This document shows, in pieces, positions 45,201-57,599 of a stretch of DNA of 64,000 nt (the first letter of the stretch is position 1; every line of letters starts with the position of its first letter). Below the pieces are notes generated by a model. The model had not been told where the DNA came from, searched no databases, and saw only the letters and a program-made list of their open reading frames with translations. Position numbers and translations under genes: made by a program. Source of the DNA: Anisus vortex (lineage: Eukaryota > Mollusca > Gastropoda > Planorbidae); the NCBI GenBank assembly GCA_949126835.1, contig OX421505.1:6890587-6954586 (forward strand). Reading direction: 5' to 3'.

Positions 45201-48200
45201 AAAAGTGACTAAATATTCACACTTTAAGTATAAAAGTGACTAAATATTTACTTTAAACCTAAAAGTGACTAATTATTCACTATAAACAAAAAAGTGACTA
45301 AATATTCACACTTTAAACATAAAATTGACTAAATATTCACATTAAACATAAAAGTGACTAAATATTCACTTTAACCATAAAAGTGACTAAATATTCACTT
45401 TAAACATAAAAGTGACTAAATATTCACACGTTAAACAAAAAAGTGACTAAATATTTACTTTAAACATATAAGTGACTAAATATTAACTGTAAACATAGAA
45501 GTGACTAAATTTTCACTTTAAACATAAAAGTTACTAAATATTCACTTTAAACATAAAAGTGACTAAATGTTCACTTTAAACATAAAAGTGAGTAAACATT
45601 CACTTTCAACCAAAAAGTAACTAAATTTCACACTTTAAACATAAAAGTGACTAAATGTTCAATTTAAACATAAAAGTGAATAAATATTCACTTTAAACAT
45701 AAAAGTTACTAAATATTCACACTTTAAACATAAAAGTGACTAAATATTCACTTTAAACATAAAAGTGACTAAATATTCACTTTAAACATAAAAGTGACTA
45801 AATATTCACTTTAAACATAAAAGTGACTAAATATTTACTATAAACAAAAAAGTGACTAAATATTCACTTTAAACATAAAAGTAACTAAATATTCTCTTTC
45901 AACATAAAAGTGACTAAATATTCTTTTTAAACATAAAAGTGACTAAATATTAAATTTAAACATAAAAGTGACTAAATATTCACTTTAAACACAAAAGTGA
46001 CTAAATATTCACTTTAAAAATAAAAATGACTAAATATTCACTGTTTTCACATAAAAGTGACAAAATATTCACTTTAAACATTAAAGTGACTAAATATTCA
46101 CTTTAAACATAAAAGTGACTAAATATTCACACTTTAAACATAAAAGTAACTAATGATTCACTTTAAACATAAAAGTTACTAAATATTCACTTTAAACATA
46201 AAAGTGACTAAATATTCACTTTAAACATCAAAATGACTAAATATTCACACTTTTAACATAAAAGTGACAAAATATTCACTTTAAACATAAAAGTGACTAA
46301 ATATTTACTTTAAACATAAAAGTGACTAATGATTCACTTTAAACATAAAAGTTACTAAATATTCACTTTAAACATAAAAGTGACTAAATATTCACTTTAA
46401 ACATAAAAGTTACTAAACATTCACTTTAAACATAAAAGTGACTAAATATTCACTTTAAACATAAAAGTGACAAAATATTAACATTAAACATAAAAATGAC
46501 AAAATATTCACACTTTTAACATAAAAGTGACTAAATATTCACTTTAAACATAAAAGTGACTAAATATTCACTTTAAACATAAAAGTGACTAAATATTCAC
46601 ACTTTAAACATAAAAGTTACTAAACATTCACTTTAAACATAAAAGTGACTAAATATTCACACTTTAAACATAAAAGTGACTAAATATTCACTTTAAACAT
46701 AAAAGTGACTAAATATTCACTTTAAACATAAAAGTGACTAAATATTCACTTTAAACATAAAAGTGACTAAATATTCACTGTAAACAAAAAAGTGACTAAA
46801 TATTCACTTTAAAAATAAAAGTAACTAAATATTCTCTTTCAACATAAAAGTGACTAAATATTCACTTTAAACATAAAATGACAAATATTAAATTTACACA
46901 TAAAAGTGACTAACTATTCACTTTAAACACAAAAGTGACTAAATATTCACTTTAAAAAAAAAATGACTAAATATTCACTCTTTTCACATAAAAGTGACTA
47001 AATATTCACTTTAAACATAAAAGTGACTAAATATTCACTTTAAACATAAAAGTGACTAAATATTCACACTTTAAATATAAAAGTGACTAAATATTTACTT
47101 TAAACCTAAAAGTGACTAATTATTCACTATAAACAAAAAAGTGACTAAATATTCACACTTTAAACATAAAATTGACTAAATATTCACATTAAACATAAAA
47201 GTGACTAAATATTCACTTTAACCATAAAAGTGACTAAATATTCACTTTAAACATAAAAGTGACTAAATATTCACACGTTAAACAAAAAAGTGACTAAATA
47301 TTCACTTTAAACATATAAGTGACTAAATATTAACTGTAAACATAAAAGTGACTAAATTTTCACTTTAAACATAAAAGTTACTAAATATTCACTTTAAACA
47401 TAAAAGTGACTAAATGTTCACTTTAAACATAAAAGTGAGTAAACATTCACTTTCAACCAAAAAGTAACTAAATTTCACACTTTAAACATAAAAGTGACTA
47501 AATGTTCAATTTAAACATAAAAGTGAATAAATATTCACTTTAAACATAAAAGTGACTAAATATTCACACTTTAAACATAAAAGTGACTAAATATTCACTT
47601 TAAACATAAAAGTGACTAAATATTCACTTTAAACATAAAAGTGACTAAATATTCACTTTAAACATAAAAGTGACTAAATATTTACTATAAACAAAAAAGT
47701 GACTAAATATTCACTTTAAACATAAAAGTAACTAAATATTCTCTTTCAACATAAAAGTGACTAAATATTCTTTTTAAACATAAAAGTGACTAAATATTAA
47801 ATTTAAACATAAAAGTGACTAAATATTCACTTTAAACACAAAAGTGACTAAATATTCACTTTAAAAATAAAAATGACTAAATATTCACTTTTTTCACATA
47901 AAAGTGACAAAATATTCACTTTAAACATTAAAGTGACTAAATATTCACTTTAAACATAAAAGTGACTAAATATTCACACTTTAAACATAAAAGTAACTAA
48001 TGATTCACTTTAAACATAAAAGTTACTAAATATTCACTTTAAACATAAAAGTGACTAAATATTCACTTTAAACATCAAAATGACTAAATATTCACACTTT
48101 TAACATAAAAGTGACAAAATATTCACTTTAAACATAAAAGTGACTAAATATTTACTTTAAACATAAAAGTGACAAAATATTCACACTTTAAACATAAAAG

Positions 48201-51200
48201 TGACTAATGATTCACTTTAAACATAAAAGTTACTAAATATTCACTTTAAACATAAAAGTGACTAAATATTCACTTTAAACATAAAAGTTACTAAACATTC
48301 ACTTTAAACATAAAAGTGACTAAATATTCACTTTAAACATAAAAGTGACAAAATATTAACATTAAACATAAAAATGACAAAATATTCACACTTTTAACAT
48401 AAAAGTGACTAAATATTCACTTTAAACATAAAAGTGACTAAATATTCACTTTAAACATAAAAGTGACTAAATATTCACACTTTAAACATAAAAGTGACTA
48501 ATGATTCACTTTAAACATAAAAGTTACTAAATATTTACTTTAAACATAAAAGTGATTAAATATTCACTTTAAACATAAAAGTGACTAAACATTCACTTTA
48601 AACATAAAAGTGACTAAATATTCACACTTTAAACATAAAAGTGACTAAATATTCACTTTAAACATAAAAGTGACTAAATATTCACTTTAAACATAAAAGT
48701 GACCAAATATTCACTTTAAACATAAAAGTGACTAAATATTCACTGTAAACAAAAAAGTGACTAAATATTCACTTTAAAAATAAAAGTAACTAAATATTCT
48801 CTTTCAACATAAAAGTGACTAAATATTTACTTTAAACATAAAATGACAAATATTAAATTTACACATAAAAGTGACTAACTATTCACTTTAAACACAAAAG
48901 TGACTAAATATTCACTTTAAAAAAAAATGACTAAATATTCACTCTTTTCACATAAAAGTGACTAAATATTCACTTTAAACATAAAAGTGACTAAATATTC
49001 ACTTTAAACATAAAAGTGACTAAATATTCACTTTAAACATAAAAGTGAGTAAACATTCACTTTCAACCAAAAAGTGACTAAATATTCAATTTAAACATAA
49101 AAGTGACTAAATATTCACTTTTAACATAAAAGTGACTAAATATTCACACTTTAAACATAAAAGTGACTAAATATTCACTTTAAACATAAAAGTGACTAAA
49201 TATTCACTTTAAACATAAAAGTGACTATATATTCACTTTAAACATAAAAGTGAGTAAACATTCACTTTCAACCAAAAAGTAACTAAATATCACACTTTAA
49301 ACAAAAAAGTGACTAAATATTCACTTTAAACATAAAAATGACTAAATATTCACACTTTAAACATAAAAGTGACTAAATATTCACTTTAAACATAAAAGTG
49401 ATTAAATATTCACTTTAAACATAAAAGTTACTAAACATTTACTTTAAACATAAAAGTGACTAAATATTCACTTTAAAAATAAAAGTGACTAAATATTAAC
49501 TTTAAACATAAAAATGACAAAATATTCACACTTTAAAAATAAAAGTAACTTAATAATCACTTTAAACAAAAAAGTGACTAAATATTCACACTTTAAACAT
49601 GAAAGTGACTAAATATTCACATTAAACATAAAAGTGACTAAATATTCACACCTTAAACAAAAAAGTGACTAAATATTCACTTTAAACATAAAAGTGACTA
49701 AATATTAACTTTAAACATAGAAGTGACTAAATTTTCACTTTAAACATAAAAGTTACTAAATATTCACTTTAAACATAAACATGACTAATTATTCACACTT
49801 TTAACATAAAAGTGACTAAATATTCACTTTTAACATAAAAGTGACTAAATATTCACTTTAAACATAAAAGTGACTTAATATTCACTTTAAACATTAAAGT
49901 TACTAAATATTCACTTTAAACATAAAAGTGACTAAATATTCACTTTAAACATAATAGTGACTAAATATTCATATTAAACATAAAAGTGACTCAATATTCA
50001 CTTTAAACACAAAAGTGACCAAATATTCACTTTAAACATAAAAATGACTAAATATTCACACTTTAAACATAAAAATGATTAAATATTCACTTTTAACATA
50101 AAAGTGACTAAATATTCACACTTTAAACATAAAAGTGACTAAATATTCACTTTAAACATAAAAGTGACTAAATATTCACTTTAAACATAAAAGTGACTAA
50201 ATATTCACTTTAAACATAAAAGTGAGTAAACATTCACTTTCAACATAAAAGTGACTAAATATTAACTTTAAACATAGAAGTGACTAAATTTTCACTTTAA
50301 ACATAAAAGTGACTAAATATTCACTTTAAAAATAAAAGTGACTAAATATTAACTTTAAACATAAAAATGACAAAATATTCACACTTTAAAAATAAAAGTA
50401 ACTTAATAATCACTTTAAACAAATAAGTGACTAAATATTTACACTTTAAACATAAAAGTGACTAAATATTCACATTAAACATAAAAGTGACTAAATATTC
50501 ACACCTTAAACAAAAAAGTGACTAAATATTCACTTTAAACATAAAAGTGACTAAATATTAACTTTAAACATAGAAGTGACTAAATTTTCACTTTAAACAT
50601 AAAAGTTACTAAATATTCACTTTAAACATAAACATGACTAATTATTCACACTTTTAACATAAAAGTGACTAAATATTCACTTTTAACATAAAAGTGACTA
50701 AATATTCACTTTAAACATAAAAGTGACTTAATATTCACTTTAAACATTAAAGTTACTAAATATTCACTTTAAACATAAAAGTGACTAAATATTCACTTTA
50801 AACATAATAGTGACTAAATATTCATATTAAACATAAAAGTGACTCAATATTCACTTTAAACACAAAAGTGACCAAATATTCACTTTAAACATAAAAATGA
50901 CTAAATATTCACACTTTAAACATAAAAATGACTAAATATTCACTTTTAACATAAAAGTGACTAAATATTCACTTTAAACATAAAAGTGACTAAATATTCA
51001 CTTTAAACATAAAAGTGACTACATGTTCACTTTAAACATAAAAGTGACTAAATATTCACTTTAAACATAAAAGTGAGTAAACATTCACTTTCAACCAAAA
51101 AGTAACTATATATCACACTTTAAACATAAAAAGTGACTAAATATTCAATTGAAACATAAAAGTGACTAAATATTCACTTTTAACATAAAAGTGACTAAAT

Positions 51201-51494
51201 ATTCACACTTTAAACATAAAAGTGACTAAATATTCACTTTAAACATAAAAGTGACTAAATATTCACTTTAAACATAAAAGTGACTAAATATTCACTTTAA
51301 ACATAAAAGTGAGTAAACATTCACTTTCAACATAAAAGTGACTAAATATTAACTTTAAACATAGAAGTGACTAAATTTTCACTTTAAACATAAAAGTGAC
51401 TAAATATTCACTTTAAACATAAAAGTGACTAAATATTCACTTTAAACATAAAAGTGACTAAATATTCACTATAAACAAAAAAGTGACTAAATAT
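30202..51494. repeat. 29-bp AT-rich satellite array, left segment
   Basis: About 21.3 kb of head-to-tail 29-bp units built on CACTTTAAACATAAAAGTG plus an ACTAAATATT linker. Common variants are a 31-bp form with an extra AC (TTCACACTTTAAAC), ACATTC for ATATTC, TTACTAA for TGACTAA, and rarer markers such as CACTTTTTTCACAT. Marker variants recur in the same order over hundreds to thousands of bases (for example the CATAATAAAAGTGAC block at about 33545, 36890 and 41500), so the array has kilobase-scale higher-order duplications. No open frame, spacer or gene lies in it. The left end is diverged; the right end is cut by retrotransposon copy 2. Confidence 0.97.
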
Positions 51495-52170
51495 TGTCAT
51501 GTATATTGTTTTTTCCAAGAATTGGAACACGCAATGTTTATTCTCCTCTCTCTCTCTTTTCTTACTACACACAATATTAGGACGTTTAGTAGGAAAACGA
51601 AAGGTTCTAGGTAATGCTGGGATTCTGTGTTGATCTCAAATTCTCAGAGTCTGGGAACGACTCATTATTTAATAGGGTAAGTTCCTATCGTTTTTGTTAT
51701 GAGTTTTGTAATGATACCGTGATTTTCACCCCTACTGGTAGTGGGTCTATCCCTTGCACCACTCGGATAGTATTTAATGATTTGTTTTGTCAAAAAGACA
51801 GAGAGTTTTCAAAAGATGTTCCTTTGAACGTTTGTGTTTGCACTATTTTATTCTAACTGTACATAATAGATATATTGTATATATTGAACATACCACCTGA
51901 AATAAACTATCAACAACAGTTACACTGAAGCTTCTTTGTCAAGTTACTATCCTATTGTGTTGTATACATTACTATAAGATTTATCTACTACCATAATTTA
52001 CAAGAGAGGAAATGTTGGAATACAAATACTGAATTTCTGCCCAGGACTATAAGAAGAGTTCGTGTAATACTGAAACATAAATACTAATAATTAAAGTCTC
52101 CCCTAGGACTAACGAGAATTATCAGCAAGATCTACACAGCTCTGGCCACAAGGGGATTGTGGACGTAACA
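51495..52170 (+). repeat. 5' LTR of copy 2
   Basis: 676 bp, TGTCATG to GTAACA. It differs from the copy 1 LTR by small indels (an extra T near 51511, TCAAAAGATG for TCAAAATATG, CATAAATAC for CAAATAC) and a few substitutions. Confidence 0.96.
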
Positions 52171-52175
52171 AAATT

Positions 52176-52193
52176 TGGGGGCTCGTCCGGGAT
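52176..52193 (+). promoter_or_regulatory. tRNA-Pro primer binding site of copy 2
   Basis: TGGGGGCTCGTCCGGGAT lies five bases after the 5' LTR. It is an 18-nt match to the established tRNA-Pro primer site (the one also used by murine gammaretroviruses). A second, degenerate motif TGGTAGTCTCGTTCGGTAG follows at about 52234-52252. Confidence 0.9.
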
Positions 52194-52248
52194 ATTTGAG
52201 TTCTACTTTTCCTGACCTAGGATTGACAAGATTTGGTAGTCTCGTTCG

Positions 52249-52344
52249 GTAGATTTGAGTTCTACTTTTCTTGATCTAGCTGACCTATAAATATTTTGTG
52301 ACATTAGTAGTACTGAGAGCGGCATATTTGTGTTTCGTTTTCAG
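52249..52344 (+). other. Intron-like 96-bp leader segment of copy 2
   Basis: Starts GTAGAT and ends GTTTCGTTTTCAG, with a CTGAC branch-like motif near 52279. It is absent from copy 1, whose leader joins the two flanks directly (TCGTTCG then AACTGTGAAAC, against GACTGTGAAAC in copy 2). The precise GT...AG limits suggest a spliced-out leader intron. A plain deletion is the alternative. Confidence 0.45.
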
Positions 52345-52536
52345 GACTGTGAAACTATTCTTTTTAAAAAGAGGAGAGAACTGGTTTGCGTTCTTATTCC
52401 TTGGGAAGTGTGAAGATTCCACGAAGTGTTTAATATTATATTGTGCAAATTTCTGGACAAATCGTAAGTTGGAACTTTATATTTTATTATACAATACATA
52501 CTACTCTACTATCACAAATATTTTGAACGCTACACT

Positions 52537-55500
52537 ATGGCTTCGAATATATCAAGTGAGGAACTTAATGCCATGTCATTTGCTGAATTAAAAGAATTAG
52601 CTGAGTCCTTTGGGATTGAGGCAGGACAGGCAAGACCTAATCGTAATCGTTTGACCAAAGAAATTATGACATGTTTGAACGGGCAGAATGCCATGAACAC
52701 TGGTAGTGTAGTTGAAGTGGGACAGAACGATATCAATGAAGGTTATGTAGCTCCCAGTGGGGGCGAGGTAATTGCCCACGGAGACGAGGTAAGAAATATG
52801 TCATCTAGATCATCAAACAATGATGAAGATGAAGGGTTGAGTGAAAACCTAAAATTCCAATTAGCTATGAAGAGAATGGAATTGGAAAGAATTAGGATTG
52901 AAAGCAGAGAAAGGATAGAGATGGCACGCATGAACAGACCTGACCATCGTAGGGACAGCAATGGTATGGATATCAGCGCAATGAAGCAACTTTTGCCTAT
53001 ATTCAGAGAAGAAGATGTTCAAGATTTCTTTTTGCTTTTTGAGAGGATAGCTGTAGATTATCAGTTCCCTGATGATAAGATGGCTTTATTGTTAAGGTCA
53101 ACTCTCAACAAAGGAAAAGCATTGGACGTAGTGTTGAGTTTAACACCCGAGGAAATAAATGACTATGAAGTAATCAAAGATAGGGTGCTAAAAAGTTATT
53201 CCCTGACACCAGAAAAATATAGAAAGCTATTTAGAGACAGAAAGAAGGCATATGATCAAACTCATGTAGACTTTTTGAGACAAAAGGAGAAAATGTTAGA
53301 ACAGTGGCTAAGGTCACAGAATGTAAGTGAGTTTGATAAACTCAAGAACCTAATATTGTTTGAGGAATTCAATGATTGTATTCGAGTGGATATTAAAACC
53401 CACATCTCAGACCGAGGGGTTGAAGATGTGCATGAAGCTGCTAGATTGGCAGATAACTATGCCATAATTCACGCCAGCATAAAGCCATATTATGCTGACA
53501 AACCCAAAGTGCACAAACCAGAGTCCAAGGAGGCTAGTAAACCAAAAGAGACAAGTGAAAACAATAATAAGAACAGTGGTGTAAATAATAATAGTAACTT
53601 AGTTCATTTCAGGAAGCAGACAGATGTAAATAAAGCAAAGGTGGTATGTTTCAATTGCAAGAAAGAGGGCCACATGAAGAAAGATTGTTGGATCCTTACC
53701 AAGAAGCAAGGTGCTATTCTACACTGTGCCAGAGTGCAGAAAGATAGCAAGCAGACAGAAGAAGTGTGCAACACAGGGTCAAGAAACTCAAAAGAAATGC
53801 GGCCGGCATCGCCCATAGTTGTGGAGTCGATGGTTTTTGAGAACAGTCTATCTAAGGTAAAAGAGAATAGCTGTACTCAATCTATTATGCTTTCAGAAGG
53901 CCGTGAGGAACAGATGGTTCCTGAAGTCCCGGAAGAGGACGACCTATCCGATTTTCGACCCTTTGTCTACGAGGGGACAGTGTCGACAGAAGTCGATGTA
54001 CTCAGCAAGAAGAAAATACAGATATTACGTGACACGGGTTCTGCTGTCAGCGTGATCCTGGAGGGCAGTGTGCCGTTAACGGATGCCACCAGTACCGGTG
54101 AGTCTGTTGTGCTGAGAGGTGCTAGTATGGAGGCTGTGGAAGCTCCACTGCACAGAATAAAACTCGAGTCGGATATTTTTACAGGTAACATCGTAGTGGG
54201 AGTGTGGCGCGCACTACCCGTCAAAGGCGTTTCCATGATATTAGGAAATGACATTATGGGCGGCAGAGTCACTGTCGAGCCCATGGTTAAAGTGTTGGAG
54301 ACAAAGATGGCGGAGGACAAAAACCTACGTCCTGCCAATGAACGCCCAACATGTGCACTGACAAGAGCAATGCATAAAAAGAAGTCGGTAAAGACTCCTG
54401 CTACGCCGTGTAGTGCAACAAAAGATGTGTTTGTCTGTTCTGAAGACACACATGCGAATGAAACAGTGATAACAGAAACACCTGACATCGATTTAAGTGC
54501 TACGTTCTTTGCTGAACTAACAACTGGTGATGCAACCGAGAACGATAACATTTTGTCACCAAAGCAGAAATTGGTGAAAGAACAATTGAATGACGAAGTA
54601 ATAATGCAACTCAGAATGAAAGCTGTTGATGAAAAGACTGCAGATGCAATGGCGGAATGTTTCTACATGAAAGATGAAGTGTTGATGAGAAAGTCGAAAC
54701 CGCTCAACTCAGGTACAAACGAGTGGGACAGTATTCACCAGATTGTAATACCTAAGTGCTATCGTCAAGATATACTGCGTATGGCGCATGATCTTCCTTT
54801 CGCTGGTCACATGGGAGTCCGAAAAACGCACCACCGTATCCTCCCTTACTTCTACTGGCCAGGACTGAGAAGAGATGTCGAACAATACTGCAAGACTTGC
54901 CACGTATGCCAAATGGTAGGACGTCCTAACCAACGAATTCCTGTCGCTCCACTCCAGCCGATACCAGCGTTCGACGAACCATTCAGTCATATACTCATTG
55001 ATTGCGTGGGCCCGTTGCCGAAAACAAAAGCCGGTTTTCAATACCTGCTCACAGTCATGTGTTCATCCACTCGCTTCCCGGAAGCCATTCCGTTGCGGAA
55101 CATAACAACAGTGAAGGTGGTAGACGCCCAGACAAATTTCTTCACACGTTATGGCCTACCGAAGACAGTACAGTCCGACCAGGGGACTAACTTTACTTCG
55201 AACATTTTCAAACAAGTCATGGAACAATTAGGGATAAGCCATAGGCTATCAAGTGCCTATCATCCTGAGAGCCAGGGAGCTCTGGAAAGGTTTCATCAGA
55301 CATTAAAATCGATGCTTAAAAAGTACTGTTATGAAAACGAGAAAGACTGGGATAAGGGTGTGCCTTATGTACTGTTCGCTGCAAGGGAGGCCACTCAGGA
55401 ATCCCTGGGGTTTAGCCCATTCGAACTTGTGTATGGACACTCAGTCAGAGGTCCGTTGAAACTTCTACATGAAACTTGGCTAACGGACAGTGAACCGATT

Positions 55501-56322
55501 GGACTTTTGTCATATGTAGATAAATTTAAAAATAGGCTTTATCATGCTTTTAACCATGTGAAGATTCATTTTCCACAGATGCAGGAGCGTATGAGACAGA
55601 ACTATGACCGTAAAGCTACAGCTAGAACTTTTGCACCAGGTGACAAAGTTCTTGTGTTTCTACCTTTGCAAAATCAGCCTTTAAGTGCAAAGTTTAGTGG
55701 ACCCTATGAGATAGAGTCAAAGCTTGGCGAGGTCAATTATTTGATAAAGACTCCTGACCGGAGACAAAAGCAGAGGGTATGCCATATTAATTTGCTTAAG
55801 CCCTATGTTTCCATGGAAAAGAGTAAACCACGGGAGGTCCCCATGATTTCGTTAGCTAGAGTCCCGACGGATTTATCTAGGATAGAATATAAGTTTGCAG
55901 AAAGTAAACTTAATAATACAGATGCCCTTAAGAGTTTAGATACAAGGCTAGAACATCTTCCGGTAGAAGATAAGGAGAAGATTATGGAGCTGGTACATGA
56001 AAATAAGTCAATGTTTACAAATGTTCCCAGTAGGACACATGTCATAGAGCACGATGTAGTGTTAACCGAGGGTGCCAGGTCTATTAAACAGCATCCATTT
56101 GACCCCATCAGACCTGAGCATATTAAATTTAATGTAAAGTATATGTTAGAAGATGACATAGGAGAAAAATGTGATAGCAAATGGTCTACACCCTGTGTGA
56201 TGGTACCAAAAGCCGACCACACACTGCAGTTTTATAGAGACTTTGGGAAATTAAGTAATTTGACAAAGACCGACTGGTATCCCATTCCCCGTATCATCGA
56301 CAAGATAGAGACAAGGTCATAG
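52537..56322 (+). CDS. gag-protease-integrase-(partial RT) polyprotein, copy 2
   Basis: 1,261 codons. The domain order is as in copy 1, about 11 residues earlier after the coiled coil because a 33-bp IETERENERIR repeat unit is absent: CCHC knuckle at about 371-384, protease DTG at about 499-501, integrase D822, D881 and E917, then GPY. Here the integrase frame continues without a break into the RT N-terminus (to a block matching WSTPCVMVPKAD), showing that the family encodes one continuous gag-pol frame. After about residue 1,225 the sequence becomes unusually diverged. It then jumps across the deletion near 56308-56316 and stops out of frame at 56320-56322, so RT and RNase H are lost. The gag, protease and integrase parts keep all key residues seen in copy 1. 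Confidence 0.93.
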   Translation: MASNISSEELNAMSFAELKELAESFGIEAGQARPNRNRLTKEIMTCLNGQNAMNTGSVVEVGQNDINEGYVAPSGGEVIAHGDEVRNMSSRSSNNDEDEGLSENLKFQLAMKRMELERIRIESRERIEMARMNRPDHRRDSNGMDISAMKQLLPIFREEDVQDFFLLFERIAVDYQFPDDKMALLLRSTLNKGKALDVVLSLTPEEINDYEVIKDRVLKSYSLTPEKYRKLFRDRKKAYDQTHVDFLRQKEKMLEQWLRSQNVSEFDKLKNLILFEEFNDCIRVDIKTHISDRGVEDVHEAARLADNYAIIHASIKPYYADKPKVHKPESKEASKPKETSENNNKNSGVNNNSNLVHFRKQTDVNKAKVVCFNCKKEGHMKKDCWILTKKQGAILHCARVQKDSKQTEEVCNTGSRNSKEMRPASPIVVESMVFENSLSKVKENSCTQSIMLSEGREEQMVPEVPEEDDLSDFRPFVYEGTVSTEVDVLSKKKIQILRDTGSAVSVILEGSVPLTDATSTGESVVLRGASMEAVEAPLHRIKLESDIFTGNIVVGVWRALPVKGVSMILGNDIMGGRVTVEPMVKVLETKMAEDKNLRPANERPTCALTRAMHKKKSVKTPATPCSATKDVFVCSEDTHANETVITETPDIDLSATFFAELTTGDATENDNILSPKQKLVKEQLNDEVIMQLRMKAVDEKTADAMAECFYMKDEVLMRKSKPLNSGTNEWDSIHQIVIPKCYRQDILRMAHDLPFAGHMGVRKTHHRILPYFYWPGLRRDVEQYCKTCHVCQMVGRPNQRIPVAPLQPIPAFDEPFSHILIDCVGPLPKTKAGFQYLLTVMCSSTRFPEAIPLRNITTVKVVDAQTNFFTRYGLPKTVQSDQGTNFTSNIFKQVMEQLGISHRLSSAYHPESQGALERFHQTLKSMLKKYCYENEKDWDKGVPYVLFAAREATQESLGFSPFELVYGHSVRGPLKLLHETWLTDSEPIGLLSYVDKFKNRLYHAFNHVKIHFPQMQERMRQNYDRKATARTFAPGDKVLVFLPLQNQPLSAKFSGPYEIESKLGEVNYLIKTPDRRQKQRVCHINLLKPYVSMEKSKPREVPMISLARVPTDLSRIEYKFAESKLNNTDALKSLDTRLEHLPVEDKEKIMELVHENKSMFTNVPSRTHVIEHDVVLTEGARSIKQHPFDPIRPEHIKFNVKYMLEDDIGEKCDSKWSTPCVMVPKADHTLQFYRDFGKLSNLTKTDWYPIPRIIDKIETRS

Positions 56323-57588
56323 CTGATACTCTATCTCGGGTGCTACATGATTGACTGAATAACCCTATACTTCTTTTTCAGATCATCTCACTTATTCATT
56401 AAGAATGTGTCATGATAACCTATCATTCGTTTGAATTTTGATTATGGAATACCTATAGAATACTTGTATCATACAGAAGTCAAGTCTTTTGAAAGTATTA
56501 ATAATTCTTATAATCATGTATAATATTGATGTTCTGATATATTTTAAATTCATTTGATTATGGAAAAGAAATTCCATTTAAATGTTGATGCATGATGCAA
56601 TAAATATATAATATGCACGTATTTACTTGATATGGATGGATAAAAGTAATTGTCATCACATGCAATTAAGTGGGAAAACTTTGAGCTAGTTGATTTATTA
56701 TCTTGTTTTATTTTAGTTAATGAATGGAACTAAATAATAATATGTACAATTTTTATCTTAGAAAGAGATGTAATATCAATTGGTATAAATTAATAGATAA
56801 TATTAAAAATCTATTGCTAAATTGTTATATCATGGCAATAGAATGGGAAAAAAACTAGTGGATATTCACTATGTTGTATATAGGTTGTTATATATTCCAT
56901 ATATCCGGGAATGGAGGGAAACAAAGGTACCTAAATGTGTGCACTCATTCAACCCTGAACAATCTTTTATATTAAACTTTCAAATTTGCCAAAAACGCAT
57001 AATAGTGGATTACATTTTAATATTGAGATTACTATAGTAATCGTAACTAGAGCGTATTTTCTCCTCATATTTGAGAAAAGGGGAAGTATCATCATCTTAG
57101 GTATGAACCCTGTTAATGTCAAGTTGACACTGTAATTTAAAGGGGAAGTAACCTATAGTTTGATTCGAGTTACGTATTACTTATATTTTGGTTTGTATAT
57201 TAGAAGTAAACTGTTGAAAATTGACAGAGTTTGAGCAATGTTATATTTGTTTAAATAGATTAAGACTTTTTGCAAATTTTGGTGGAAATCCACACAACTG
57301 TACATAGTTAAAATAAGAATGACTAGAATATTTTTGAATTATTTGTACTTGTTGAGACATTAGTTAATATTAATACTAACGGGGAAATATTTGTCCATCA
57401 CGTTATAATCACAATTACCATTGGGTAGTGACACTTTTTATAATTTAGTTGTGCCAGTGAGCCATGTTTGCTTAAATTGTCTAATAATCTTCCATTGATT
57501 GTTGGTTATTAAAACGATAGTGTTAAGTACGAAAAATGTACCATGTTGAGTATTACTTGGGTAATTATGGTACATTATTTCTTTCATT
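56323..57588 (+). other. Remnant RNase H end and non-coding 3' region of copy 2
   Basis: The first bases retain the RNase H tail (GCTGATACTCTATCTCGG at 56323-56340 region and the original stop). The rest matches 22317-23550 of copy 1 closely. No gene. Confidence 0.8.
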
Positions 57589-57599
57589 GGGTGGGGGCG
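57589..57599 (+). promoter_or_regulatory. Polypurine tract of copy 2
   Basis: GGGTGGGGGCG directly before the 3' LTR, identical to copy 1. Confidence 0.75.
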
